DNA from: an uncultured Hyphomonadaceae bacterium
GTDB taxonomy: Bacteria > Pseudomonadota > Alphaproteobacteria > Caulobacterales > Maricaulaceae
Length of the DNA stretch: 64,000 nt
Assembly: GCA_913058335.1 (NCBI GenBank)
Contig: CAJXPX010000006.1
Span: 1 to 64,000, forward strand
Direction of reading: 5' to 3'
This document shows, in pieces, positions 7,655 through 16,338 of the stretch; position 1 is the stretch's first letter, and every line of letters begins with the position of its first letter. A program made the translations under genes and the position numbers. Below the pieces are notes generated by a model. The model was not told the DNA's origin and did not search any database. It saw nothing but the letters and a program-made list of their open reading frames with translations.

Positions 7655-9503
7655 CTATTTAATTCCAGTTGCGGCATTTTTGGCGGCATGCGGCGCTGAC
7701 GCTCAAAGTCAAAATCAGGATCAAGCGCGTGAAAACTCTAAAATTTCGCCTTCAAGTGACGGCGTTGCCTTGTTTTCTGAGGCAAATCCGATTTATGTCA
7801 ATCAACACGGATTTTCGCCTGACAGCAACAAGCTCGCTTTTTTCCGGGGGAAATTAGACAGCCCTGCCTCTTGGTCGCTTCACAGCGAAAGCGGCGAGGT
7901 GGTTTTGGACGGAATAACTGAAACTGTCGGCTACTCCAAAACGGCGCAGCAACATCTCAACAAAATTGATTTCTCAAAGTTTAATAAGTTGGGCGAGGAT
8001 TATTATCTGACCGTCAACGGCGCCCAGAGCCCAAGCTTCGACATAACCAAAGACCTCTATAAATCTCTGAAATACGATGCGCTGGCCTATTTCTATCATG
8101 CCCGAGCAGGCATTCCGATTGAGACGCCTTATGTAAAAGTCGAACATGCCCGTCCTGCCGGACATACAAAAGAAATTGTCACCTGTTTTGAAGGTAAAGA
8201 CATGTGGGGAACGAATTGGCCCGGATGTGATTATGAATTGGATGTGACGGGCGGGTGGTATGATGCGGGCGATCACGGCAAATATGTCGTCAATGCCGGT
8301 ATTACCACTTGGACCCTTCTCAATGCCTATGAGCAATTCGGCGAAAGCTTCGCCGATGGAAAAGTCAATATTCCGGAAGCCGGAAACGGCGTGAACGACT
8401 TGCTGGACGAGGCGCGGTATAACATTGAATGGATGCTTTCCATGCAAGTGCCGGATGGCACAATGATGAAATTGCCTGTCGGAAAGCAGGATGAAGGCGA
8501 ACCGCTTAAACTGACCGAAGTCGATGCCTCCGGCATGGTGCATCACAAAGTCCATGGGGAGAACTGGACGGGCAATATTATGCCGCATGAGGATAAAGAA
8601 ACGCATTATCTCTATCCACCTAGTACGGGCGCGACATTGAACCTCGCGGCAATTGGAGCGCAATGCGCGCGGATTTGGGCAGAGATTGATCCTGCATTTT
8701 CGAAGAGGTGCGCTGCAGCCTCAGAAAAAGCAATGATGGGGGGAGAACTAAACTCTGATATTTATAGCTATAATAATTTTAACGGAGGCGGGCCTTATAG
8801 TGATATGAATTACGCTGATGAGACAATGTGGGCTATTGCCGAAAAATTTGCTACAAATTCAAAGTTAAAACGCATTGACCGCAATTTGACTCTCGCAAAG
8901 GAAGTTACCGGGTATGCCCAACCCAGCTTTAACAACACTTCAACATTAGGAGTGTTGTCGATTAGCCTTTTAGGAAAAAGCCAAACGTCAGAAATTAATT
9001 ATATTATTCGTGAAGCTGACACTTATCTCGCCGACACCGAAATAGAAAAACTTCACTTTCCCTATTATTCAGAAATCTATTATTGGGGTAGTAACTCCGC
9101 TCTGACAAATCGCGCTATTCTCCTCGGCACGGCCTTTCAATTGACAGGCGAGCGGAAATATCGCGACGGCGTCGTCGATTTGATGGATTATCTGCTCGGA
9201 CGAAACCCGACGGGCTATAGCTATATTACAGGCTATGGCGATAATCCTTTCAAGAACCCGCATCACCGTTTCTGGGCCAAATCTGAAATTTCAGACCGCC
9301 CCGACCCGCCCGCAGGCATTCTGTCTGGCGGTCCGAATAATGATAATATGAGCGACCCTGTAGCGGAAACTATTAAGGGGCGCTGCGCCCCGCAAACCTG
9401 TTATGTCGATAACCACGGTGCGTGGACATTGAACGAAGTCACAATTAATTGGAATGCGCCTTTATTCTGGATGGCAGCCTTTTTGGATGCGACGGAGCCA
9501 TAG
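7647..9503 (+). CDS. Glycoside hydrolase family 9 cellulase, lipoprotein
   Basis: This 618-residue protein has a lipoprotein signal (lipobox LAAC, Cys15) and an N-terminal immunoglobulin-like CelD_N domain beginning with YVNQHGFSP. A GH9 (alpha/alpha)6 catalytic domain follows. GGWYDAGDHGKY contains the catalytic base pair D206/D209. Further on come the GRNPTGYSYITG and NPHHR blocks and the C-terminal LNEVTINWN with the likely acid E597. It should hydrolyse beta-1,4-glucans or related polysaccharides at the cell surface or in the periplasm. The start lies 8 bases inside the preceding acyltransferase gene, an unusual place for a cellulase. The stretch 8740-9100 is more AT-rich than its surroundings. 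The type II secretion cluster in the window could export such enzymes, although a lipoprotein may simply stay membrane-anchored. Confidence 0.93.
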   Translation: MRNYLIPVAAFLAACGADAQSQNQDQARENSKISPSSDGVALFSEANPIYVNQHGFSPDSNKLAFFRGKLDSPASWSLHSESGEVVLDGITETVGYSKTAQQHLNKIDFSKFNKLGEDYYLTVNGAQSPSFDITKDLYKSLKYDALAYFYHARAGIPIETPYVKVEHARPAGHTKEIVTCFEGKDMWGTNWPGCDYELDVTGGWYDAGDHGKYVVNAGITTWTLLNAYEQFGESFADGKVNIPEAGNGVNDLLDEARYNIEWMLSMQVPDGTMMKLPVGKQDEGEPLKLTEVDASGMVHHKVHGENWTGNIMPHEDKETHYLYPPSTGATLNLAAIGAQCARIWAEIDPAFSKRCAAASEKAMMGGELNSDIYSYNNFNGGGPYSDMNYADETMWAIAEKFATNSKLKRIDRNLTLAKEVTGYAQPSFNNTSTLGVLSISLLGKSQTSEINYIIREADTYLADTEIEKLHFPYYSEIYYWGSNSALTNRAILLGTAFQLTGERKYRDGVVDLMDYLLGRNPTGYSYITGYGDNPFKNPHHRFWAKSEISDRPDPPAGILSGGPNNDNMSDPVAETIKGRCAPQTCYVDNHGAWTLNEVTINWNAPLFWMAAFLDATEP

Positions 9504-9602
9504 TCCGGTCAGCATTTTATCCGGGAAATGAAATGCAGGATTATGGCGAAGTTGCCCGGCGTTGGAGGCGACGGGTTTCATTCTCCCCCGTCATTACCCG
9601 GC

Positions 9603-9947
9603 TTAAGCGCTCTTCCGGCCTTTCGTGGCATCCCATTGATCAAATTCATGTGCGATGCAGCGTTCAATCAATTTCCGCCAGACCGGCTCAGCGATGTCGG
9701 CCGAGAGGCCCTGCTTTTTTGCCTCCCCTAACACTTTGGCGACAACATCTTCGATGCGCTCTTCGTCATAAACAGCATCACGCGTTTTCTTAATGCGCGC
9801 GGCGGCGTGCATATAGCCTTGGCGGATTACGAGAAGGCGCACCAATTCGCGGTCAAGACTATCGACACCTTTCCGGACATCCTTCATGGTCTGACATTCG
9901 TCAGGGAGCGGCGCGGCCGGATGGGGGTCGGATTTAATTGGCGACAT
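9603..9947 (-). CDS. Chorismate mutase (AroQ type)
   Basis: This small all-helical protein of 114 residues should convert chorismate to prephenate for phenylalanine and tyrosine synthesis. The AroQ pattern is visible: an early Arg (VRKGVDSLDRELVRLL), a middle Lys/Arg helix (AAARIKKTRDAVYDEERIE), and a C-terminal helix with WRKLIERCIAHE. I prefer the ATG at 9947 because the TTG two codons upstream directly abuts the stop of the peptidase gene. It is the last gene of the minus-strand run DUF2093, M23 peptidase, chorismate mutase. It is a stand-alone domain, not fused to prephenate dehydratase or dehydrogenase. Confidence 0.9.
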   Translation of the reverse strand: MSPIKSDPHPAAPLPDECQTMKDVRKGVDSLDRELVRLLVIRQGYMHAAARIKKTRDAVYDEERIEDVVAKVLGEAKKQGLSADIAEPVWRKLIERCIAHEFDQWDATKGRKSA

Positions 9948-9953
9948 GATCAA

Positions 9954-10796
9954 TTAGCTTTCTGAAGGCCATTCTGTGAGGAGTTCCGGATCAAGATTAC
10001 GGTTGCGCCATTTCAAACGCCAGCACAAATGCGGCCCGGTTGAGCGGCCCTTTGTCCCGACGGTCGCGACCTGTTCGCCTTGCTTCACATGTTGACCGTC
10101 CTCAACGACTATATCTTCCATATGGAGATAATAGCTTATGAGACCCTGACCATGATCAATGAGCAGGAGCGAGCCTTCGAAATACATATCTTCATCCGCC
10201 ATGGAGACAATGCCGTCTGCGGGCGCAACAATCGGCGTGCCTTTCGGCGCGGCGAGGTCCACGCCGTAATGCGGTTTTTTCGGCACGCCGTTCAAAATAC
10301 GCTGAGCGCCGAAATTTGTCGTTTTAATATAGTCCGCTTGAATTGGATAAATAAATCCGTCCTTAAAACCTATCTCTTCTTCGCGCGAGGCAAAGCCGAC
10401 TTTTTTACGGGCTGTGGCGGCGCGGATACGTTTTAATTCTTCTTCGCTATATTCATTAACCATATTGGACGGCAGGCCGTCGATTTTGGACGTGTCATAA
10501 TCGCGAGAGGGCAAATCAAAGCTCACCCGTTCACCTGCATACTCAACAAAATTATCGTTCTCGTCACGGTCAAAGCCAACAAAGAGAACGCCGTTCTCGT
10601 CGGCATTTTCAAAATAGAAATCGTCTTCCCCGCGCGCAATTTTAACTTTCGCATTCGGCTCCGTGCGGCAAACGATAAGCCCGCCTTGCTGGGCCATGCC
10701 TGAGCAGTCAATTGAAGGGGGGTGGGACAGTAAAGGTTCGGCAGAGGCGAGCGTAGCAAACGCCATCGCCAAAATTGTCAGGCCTATGCCCCGCAT
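9954..10796 (-). CDS. Exported M23 (LytM-like) metallopeptidase with a Cys at a zinc-ligand position
   Basis: This 280-residue protein has a signal peptide (residues 1-19, cut after LASA) and a C-terminal M23 domain, so it should act on peptidoglycan in the periplasm. The first zinc ligands are H176 and D180 (HYGVD). The final motif, usually GPHLHF with an HxH pair, reads GPHLCW: H256 is present but the second His, a zinc ligand in LytM, is Cys258. Cys can bind zinc, so it may still be an active enzyme, or it may be a degenerate activator of amidases like EnvC/NlpD. The start ATG overlaps the DUF2093 stop by one base (TAATG). Confidence 0.88.
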   Translation of the reverse strand: MRGIGLTILAMAFATLASAEPLLSHPPSIDCSGMAQQGGLIVCRTEPNAKVKIARGEDDFYFENADENGVLFVGFDRDENDNFVEYAGERVSFDLPSRDYDTSKIDGLPSNMVNEYSEEELKRIRAATARKKVGFASREEEIGFKDGFIYPIQADYIKTTNFGAQRILNGVPKKPHYGVDLAAPKGTPIVAPADGIVSMADEDMYFEGSLLLIDHGQGLISYYLHMEDIVVEDGQHVKQGEQVATVGTKGRSTGPHLCWRLKWRNRNLDPELLTEWPSES

Positions 10797-11005
10797 TACG
10801 CATTCGCCTTTTTATGGGCTTCGAGACTTGCGGCCGCGTCTTTATATGCCTCTTGGCGGTCATCATTCCAATAATGCAGGCGTTCCAGCGGAATTTTCTC
10901 GCCCGTAACCGCGCAGACGACAAAGGCCCCCGGCTTCATAATGGTGAAATCCGATGCGCCGTAATGGAGTTGCGCTTCGCCTTGATTTTGAAAAAAACTA
11001 TTCAT
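10796..11005 (-). CDS. DUF2093 family protein
   Basis: This 69-residue cytoplasmic protein matches the DUF2093 family of alphaproteobacteria: a central IMKPGAFVVCAVTGEKIPLE block followed by LHYWNDDRQEAY. Its function is unknown. It has no signal peptide or membrane segment; the single Cys in VVCAVTGEKI is conserved in my recollection of the family. It is encoded 48 bases downstream of xseA and overlaps the peptidase start by one base, so the three are probably co-transcribed. Confidence 0.8.
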   Translation of the reverse strand: MNSFFQNQGEAQLHYGASDFTIMKPGAFVVCAVTGEKIPLERLHYWNDDRQEAYKDAAASLEAHKKANA

Positions 11006-11053
11006 GAGGGCGCTATAACGGGTTGTGGCGCGAAAGCGAAGAGGGAATGGCGG

Positions 11054-12523
11054 TTAGAATAGGTCGCCTTGCGGGGTTTCGGGCTTGGAGACTTTCGTCT
11101 GTTTCGTCGGTTTTGCCTTTACAGTCGTTCCTCCCGCAATCACGGCGGCGCGCTTCCCGTCCGCAAAGGTGAGGCTCACGCCCTGCCCCGCGCTAACGCT
11201 GTCTTTGCTGCGGACCACATGACCATTATCATCCTGCACCAGCGCATAGCCGCGATCGAGCACGCCTTGATAGCTATAAGCATCAAGCAATTTCGCCGCG
11301 CGGTCGAGGCGGTTTGATTGTGTTTCCAATTGGCGTCTAATGGCTTGCTGGGCTGATTTTTCCATCCGAGAGACCGTTTCCCCCTGACGAATCAAGGTGT
11401 CTTTCGCTCGGCTATGGGTAAAACGCATAGCCGCCCGCAAGGCCTTGTCCTGCTGGTTCAGACGTTCCTGCGCCCGCAACAGAATTTGGCTCATGCTCGG
11501 CAGGCGCTGCAGAGCGAGGGCGTTTTTCTGTGGTTCATATAGGCGTTGTGGTGACGGCAAACGCGCCGCCGCCAGATCGAGCCTTTGCTGAGCGGGGGCG
11601 AGGACGGTATCCAAACGCGGCAAGCGGGCGGCACGTAATCTGTTTTCGCGTTCTGTCACCGAGCGCCGGAGGCCGCGGCCCAATCTCAACCCGTAATCGG
11701 CAAGCGTTTCCAGCCAGTCGGCCATAACCGGCACCGCGACTTCTGCCGCGCCTGTCGGGGTCGGGGCGCGGTAATCGGCAACATAGTCAATCAACGTCCA
11801 ATCGGTTTCATGGCCCACCGCCGAAATCAGCGGAATAGTCGAGGCCGCCGCAGCCCGCGCCACATTTTCTTCGTTAAAGCACCAAAGGTCTTCCATAGAG
11901 CCACCACCGCGGGCCACGATCAACACATCCGGTTTTGGAAAGCCCTCTGCGTGGTTGAAACCTGTCATAGCGGAGGCAATTTGCTCTGCAGCCTTGTCGC
12001 CCTGCACGAGAACAGGCCAGACGAGGACGTGGCTCGGGAAACGATCCGAGATACGGTGCAAAATATCGCGGATAACAGCGCCTGTTTGCGACGTGACAAC
12101 GCCGATGGTTTTCGGCATGAAGGGCAGCGGCACTTTGCGGCCCTGATCAAACAGGCCTTCTGCGGCGAGTGCTTTCTTGCGCTTTTCATAAAGCGCCATG
12201 AGCGCGCCGGCGCCCGCCAGCTCCATTTTATCAATGATGAGCTGATAATTCGATCGCCCCGGATAGGTCGAGAGCTTTCCTTCACAAACGACTTCCATGC
12301 CCTCTTCGGGCCGCATGGACAGACGCCCCATGACCCCTTTCCAGATGATAGAATTAATCACGGCCTTGTCGTCTTTAACGTCGAGATAGCAATGGCCAGA
12401 GCGCGCAATCGTCACGCGCCCAAGCTCTCCGCGCACGCGGACATGGCCATATTGCTCCTCAATGCTGCGCTTGAGCGAGAAGGCGAGTTCAGAGACTGTA
12501 AATTCAGGCGTATTGTCTGTCAT
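11054..12523 (-). CDS. xseA: Exodeoxyribonuclease VII large subunit
   Basis: XseA, with the small subunit XseB (not in view), degrades single-stranded DNA from both ends. The 489-residue protein has the N-terminal OB-fold (FTVSELAFSLKRSIEEQYG...VRGELG), the catalytic core with SQTGAVIRDILHR and ARGGGSMEDLW, and a long helical C-terminal region rich in Arg/Gln. The ATG at 12523 is chosen because the protein then begins in the conserved family way. The open frame continues upstream to 12649, but that part is encoded by the palindromic repeat element and is not protein-like. It is divergent from purD. Confidence 0.96.
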   Translation of the reverse strand: MTDNTPEFTVSELAFSLKRSIEEQYGHVRVRGELGRVTIARSGHCYLDVKDDKAVINSIIWKGVMGRLSMRPEEGMEVVCEGKLSTYPGRSNYQLIIDKMELAGAGALMALYEKRKKALAAEGLFDQGRKVPLPFMPKTIGVVTSQTGAVIRDILHRISDRFPSHVLVWPVLVQGDKAAEQIASAMTGFNHAEGFPKPDVLIVARGGGSMEDLWCFNEENVARAAAASTIPLISAVGHETDWTLIDYVADYRAPTPTGAAEVAVPVMADWLETLADYGLRLGRGLRRSVTERENRLRAARLPRLDTVLAPAQQRLDLAAARLPSPQRLYEPQKNALALQRLPSMSQILLRAQERLNQQDKALRAAMRFTHSRAKDTLIRQGETVSRMEKSAQQAIRRQLETQSNRLDRAAKLLDAYSYQGVLDRGYALVQDDNGHVVRSKDSVSAGQGVSLTFADGKRAAVIAGGTTVKAKPTKQTKVSKPETPQGDLF

Positions 12524-12560
12524 AATTTCGTTCTTATAACGAGTCTTCCACAAACAAAAC

Positions 12561-12677
12561 CTGTCATTCCGGAAGGCGCAGCCTATCCGGAAGGTCGAGA
12601 GGTTGTGAACCGCCGAAAGACGGGCTAGCAATCTTCCGACCTTCCGCATCTTTGTTTCACTTCGTGCGGAATGACAG
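12561..12677. repeat. 117-bp nested palindromic element between xseA and purD
   Basis: The element is bounded by perfect 11-base inverted repeats, CTGTCATTCCG (12561-12571) and CGGAATGACAG (12667-12677). Inside are perfect 10-base inverted repeats, CGGAAGGTCG (12588-12597) and CGACCTTCCG (12637-12646). It can fold into one long interrupted hairpin. TGTCATTCC-ended palindromes resemble the short interspersed palindromic elements found in many alphaproteobacteria. It carries no gene and lies between two divergent genes, so it may hold promoters or act at the RNA level. Confidence 0.75.
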
Positions 12678-12695
12678 TATTTTTAAGGTATGACT

Positions 12696-13964
12696 ATGAA
12701 TGTATTATTGATCGGATCCGGCGCGCGTGAACATGCTTTGGCCTGGAAACTGGCGCAAAGCCCGCTTGTGAGCGAACTGACCTGTGCGCCCGGTAATGCC
12801 GGCATCGCCGAAGTCGCCAATATTGTCGACATTTCGGCGGATGATGTGACGGGACTACTCGCGCTAATCCAGCGGGACGGATATGATTTCGTCGTCGTCG
12901 GCCCTGAGCAGCCTCTCGCCCTCGGCCTTGTCGATACCCTTCAGGAGCGCGGGGTTAAAGTCTTCGGCCCGACGCAAGCGGCGGCGCAGCTCGAATCCTC
13001 CAAATCCTTCACCAAGGAGTTCTGCAAACGCTATAATATTCCCACGGCGGACTACGGCGTCTTTACCGATCTAGAGAAAGCAAAAGCCTATCTTAAAAAC
13101 ATGTCCGCGCCTTATGTACTCAAAGCGGACGGGCTCGCTGCCGGTAAAGGCGTGGTTATTCCCGAAACCTTGCAAGAAGCGGAAGCCGAGCTGGAAGAGT
13201 TTTTCTCCGGCAAATTCGGCGAGGCCTCAACCAAGGTTGTCATCGAAGAGTTTATGACCGGGCAAGAGGCAAGTTTTTTTGCTATTTCCGACGGCAAAAA
13301 CGCCCTGCCCTTGATTGCGGCGCAAGATCACAAACGCGCTTTTGACGGCGACAAGGGTCCGAATACCGGCGGGATGGGCGCCTATTCCCCCGCCCCGGTC
13401 TTTGATGACGCGGCTCTGAAAACCGTGATGGAAAAAATTATCCAGCCCACCGTTCATGGCATGGCCAAGGACGGCAACCCCTTTGTCGGTGTGTTGTTTG
13501 CCGGATTGATGATGACGCCCGACGGACCGAAATTAATTGAATATAATGCCCGCTTCGGAGACCCGGAATGTCAGGTCATGATGCGCCGCTTACAAAGCGA
13601 TTTGATGGAAATATTTATCGCGGCGGAAAACGGCAGCTTGGACGGGTTGGAGTCGCCCGCCTGGTTTGACGAGCCCGTCGTCAATGTCGTCCTCGCGGCC
13701 AAAGGCTATCCGGGCAAATATAATAAAGGCACGCCGATTAATGGGCTGGAAGACGCCAATGAAACGGACGGCGTCGTCATCTTTCACGCCGGCACGAAAC
13801 GCGACGGCGCGCAGTTGCAAGCGGCAGGCGGACGCGTCCTCTCCGTCACAGCCCAGGCCCCGACGCTGAAAGACGCGGTGGATAAAGCCTATGACGTCAT
13901 TGATACGAAAATTGACTGGAAAGACGGCTTTTGCCGGAGGGATATCGCGTATCAGGCGTTGTAG
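12696..13964 (+). CDS. purD: Phosphoribosylamine-glycine ligase
   Basis: PurD joins phosphoribosylamine and glycine using ATP in purine synthesis. The 422-residue protein shows the N-terminal LLIGSGAREHALAW and VGPEQPL blocks, the ATP-grasp core (LKADGLAAGKGV; GPNTGGMGAYSP), and the metal-binding EYNARFGDPECQ motif. I choose the ATG at 12696: the AAGG at 12685-12688 is 7 bases from it and only 1 base from the in-frame ATG at 12690. It is divergent from xseA, with the palindromic element between. Confidence 0.96.
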   Translation: MNVLLIGSGAREHALAWKLAQSPLVSELTCAPGNAGIAEVANIVDISADDVTGLLALIQRDGYDFVVVGPEQPLALGLVDTLQERGVKVFGPTQAAAQLESSKSFTKEFCKRYNIPTADYGVFTDLEKAKAYLKNMSAPYVLKADGLAAGKGVVIPETLQEAEAELEEFFSGKFGEASTKVVIEEFMTGQEASFFAISDGKNALPLIAAQDHKRAFDGDKGPNTGGMGAYSPAPVFDDAALKTVMEKIIQPTVHGMAKDGNPFVGVLFAGLMMTPDGPKLIEYNARFGDPECQVMMRRLQSDLMEIFIAAENGSLDGLESPAWFDEPVVNVVLAAKGYPGKYNKGTPINGLEDANETDGVVIFHAGTKRDGAQLQAAGGRVLSVTAQAPTLKDAVDKAYDVIDTKIDWKDGFCRRDIAYQAL

Positions 13965-14267
13965 AGGGGCAGACACTTTTTTGCTTGGCAGAGAGAGTAA
14001 GACGTAGGCTATTATCCGCAATGGGGGGCCAAGCAGTCGTTAGCGCCGTCAGGTGTTTTGCTCGTTTCTTCTTAGATTCACATATATTATGGCAATCAGA
14101 TCGAAAATCTTATTTTTTTGGCAAATTTACAACCTTCCGTCCCTCACTTAGCGGTCTTGAAGCACTAAAAAGTCTATTATTCCGAAATATTCATCTCGTA
14201 TTCCTAATATGCCTGTTTATTCCTACGGCTAATAATTAGATTAGCTATATGCGTGAAGGAATTTAAA
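13965..14267. other. Intergenic stretch without a supported gene
   Basis: These 303 bases lie between purD and the XRE regulator and are moderately AT-rich. A 102-codon open frame (13931-14239) overlaps the end of purD and has no family-like features, so I reject it. The promoter of the regulator operon should be here, but no clear -35/-10 pair stands out. Confidence 0.5.
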
Positions 14268-14939
14268 ATGCGATTTGGTGATTATATTCGTGACGCCCGG
14301 CGCGACCTCAAATGGACGCAGCCTCAGGCCGCAAAAGAAATCGGTATTGAGCAATCCTACCTTTCAAAACTAGAGTCCGGCAAATCCTACCCATCAGAGG
14401 ACGTTTTCTCGTCTTTAGTCAAAGTCTATAAATTGGACCTGGCAGATCTGAAGAACAGATTATTTGCAGCTGATCTGGACCGTTTAAGAGAGATTAGCGA
14501 AATACGCTCTATTATTCTTCGCAACGAACAGGACGTCCGCAAAAAAGTTCAGGCTTGGTTGCTCATGGGGGTATTTGCTTTGGCTATGGGGGGCGCGTGT
14601 CTTGGTACAAGCTTCTTGGCTGAAGACCGGGAAGTCTCACTCTTCCAATATAAATCCGGCGGTCATGGAGAAGAAGACGAAGCTGCGAATAGCATCACTC
14701 AAAACTTGTCAGAAGTTCAGCAGGCATCAGCCGAAAGAGTTGAAGAACGATATCTAACTTTAGAGGAATATCGTGGGGTCGTTTTTTTTGAAAACCTACC
14801 CGAGGGAACTCGGACTTGGCGGTTCTTTGGCAGTACAGAAAATACAGTTCGGTCCCGACTTCGCTGGTTTATGATACCTGCAATCTCTCTGATTCTGGGC
14901 GGGCTCGGCTGCTTTTTTGTAAGTTACCGCTCATCATAA
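14268..14939 (+). CDS. Membrane-anchored XRE-family transcriptional regulator
   Basis: This 223-residue protein has an N-terminal Cro/C1-type helix-turn-helix (about residues 1-65: WTQPQAAKEIGIEQSYLSKLESG) and then two hydrophobic segments. One is after a short linker (about 100-120), the other at the extreme C-terminus. A segment of about 80 residues lies between them and is probably periplasmic. This suggests a one-component sensor that reads an envelope signal. The ATG at 14268 is preferred because GAAGGA (14255-14260) lies 7 bases upstream; a GTG at 14253 has no such site. It is followed after 47 bases by a serine-hydrolase lipoprotein gene in the same direction. What it senses is unknown. 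Confidence 0.8.
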   Translation: MRFGDYIRDARRDLKWTQPQAAKEIGIEQSYLSKLESGKSYPSEDVFSSLVKVYKLDLADLKNRLFAADLDRLREISEIRSIILRNEQDVRKKVQAWLLMGVFALAMGGACLGTSFLAEDREVSLFQYKSGGHGEEDEAANSITQNLSEVQQASAERVEERYLTLEEYRGVVFFENLPEGTRTWRFFGSTENTVRSRLRWFMIPAISLILGGLGCFFVSYRSS

Positions 14940-14986
14940 ATCACACATCATAATTCATCTTACAAATCTATCTTGAGGACTACATC

Positions 14987-16213
14987 ATGTCTAAGCAATT
15001 ATTTCTGAATTCAATATTATTGGCGGTATTTTCACTTGGTGGATGCAGTACTATATCTAATGCCGATCTTCTCAACGCCAACAGCAAACAAAGCGTGGCG
15101 ACCGACAAAGACAACAAAGACCTAAAGCCCTACCCCCTAGCTTATGCGAATAATTCGCCCTCGGTGGTGAAAAAGGTTGAGCAGTTTCGAGAGTTTCTAA
15201 AAGAATATCGCCAGGAAAATCTTGTCCTTAGTTTTTCTGTTGCAGTTCTAAAAGACGGTGAGGTTGTCATGCTCGAAAATATAGGGTGGCAGGATCATGA
15301 TGCAGAGGAGCCAACGACCGCACAAACTTCCTATCTTGTCGCATCAATTACCAAGACTTTCACGGCCGCAACTTTGCTCGCAATGGAGGCCGACGGTCAT
15401 ATCAATCTTGATGATGATTTTACGACGCTCAGTGATTGGGAAGGACGCTGCGAATGGCTTACGTCTGCCGGGATTATATTCGGCGGGGGCGTAATGGAAG
15501 ACGGCCGAGAAATTAAAGCCCCGCGATGTGAGGGGCCTATAAGCCTCCGGAATGTTCTACAAAATCGCGTGCAAGGGGAGCCAGGATCATCATTTTTTTA
15601 TAACCCCATTGTTTTCGGCCGCCTTTCAAATTGGGTCGAAGAAAACACAGATCGAACTTGGCGCGATTGGGTGCGAAGTTACGTCTTAGATCCTGCTGGT
15701 CTTGATAGAGTAGCTGCAGGGTGGCGAGATGCAGAAGGTGCCGAAGCCTTGACTCATCTCGCCCCCCCCTTCCGGCACGCTCCTGAAGACGCGGATGGAC
15801 TAGAACCGTCAATACTTCCTAATACCGAACTGAATGCCAGCTCCGGTATTATAGCCAATGTTTTGGACTTAGCCCAATATTCAAACGCTTTGGATGACGG
15901 AAAAATTCTATCTCCTGAATTACGCGAAACGATGTGGACACCTGAGGTCGATAAAGACGGTGCGCCAGCACCCTATGCTAAGGGGTGGTTTGTGCAGAAT
16001 TGGGAGGGTCACAGACTCGTTTGGCACAGTGGTTGGTGGCCGGACGCCTATGCCGGTATCTTTCTAAAAGCTCCTGAGGATGGTTGGACGCTGATTGCTC
16101 TCGGCAACACAGATGGAATTCGTCACGATATAGATACACTGACAAAAGCACAAATCGAGAAATCACCCTTGCCGTCAAAATTCCTCGACTTGTTTGTCAA
16201 AGATTCAAAATAA
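14987..16213 (+). CDS. Serine hydrolase (beta-lactamase class C-like) lipoprotein
   Basis: This 408-residue protein has a lipobox LGGC (Cys20) and a beta-lactamase/esterase fold. The catalytic S120-x-x-K123 tetrad (SITK) is clear, a Tyr-Asn element (FFYNP) is in the right place, and an HSG triad lies near the C-terminus (WHSGWW), in place of the KTG of true beta-lactamases. The HSG form is common in esterases and D-aminopeptidase-like members, so I do not call it an antibiotic-resistance enzyme. A good Shine-Dalgarno (TTGAGGAC) precedes the start. It probably forms an operon with the membrane-bound regulator upstream, which may control it in response to the envelope. Confidence 0.87.
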   Translation: MSKQLFLNSILLAVFSLGGCSTISNADLLNANSKQSVATDKDNKDLKPYPLAYANNSPSVVKKVEQFREFLKEYRQENLVLSFSVAVLKDGEVVMLENIGWQDHDAEEPTTAQTSYLVASITKTFTAATLLAMEADGHINLDDDFTTLSDWEGRCEWLTSAGIIFGGGVMEDGREIKAPRCEGPISLRNVLQNRVQGEPGSSFFYNPIVFGRLSNWVEENTDRTWRDWVRSYVLDPAGLDRVAAGWRDAEGAEALTHLAPPFRHAPEDADGLEPSILPNTELNASSGIIANVLDLAQYSNALDDGKILSPELRETMWTPEVDKDGAPAPYAKGWFVQNWEGHRLVWHSGWWPDAYAGIFLKAPEDGWTLIALGNTDGIRHDIDTLTKAQIEKSPLPSKFLDLFVKDSK

Positions 16214-16318
16214 AACTTCTCTACCTGTTTGAAATGTTCATCAGATTATCTAATCATTCGCACGCTTAGCAAAGAATTTTGGAACGTCCTCTCAGGGGAT
16301 AGCCCACACCCCTCTCAC

Positions 16319-16333
16319 GCGAAGTCCCTTCGC
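16319..16333. repeat. Short perfect inverted repeat
   Basis: GCGAAG (16319-16324) and CTTCGC (16328-16333) flank a 3-base loop, TCC. It lies 6 bases before the CtrA-type box. It could be a hairpin in the leader or a small operator; there is no T-run, so it is not a standard terminator. Confidence 0.35.
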
Positions 16334-16338
16334 AAAGG

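Noticed and set aside
12524-12649. In-frame 42-codon extension of xseA
   Set aside because: It is encoded by the palindromic repeat element and is not like any XseA N-terminus; the ATG at 12523 gives the conserved start.
13931-14239. 102-codon open frame after purD
   Set aside because: It overlaps purD in another frame, has no family features and no ribosome site.
14987-16213. True class C beta-lactamase (antibiotic resistance)
   Set aside because: It has the SxxK but HSG instead of KTG and lacks other lactamase-specific features; a serine hydrolase or esterase is the safer call.
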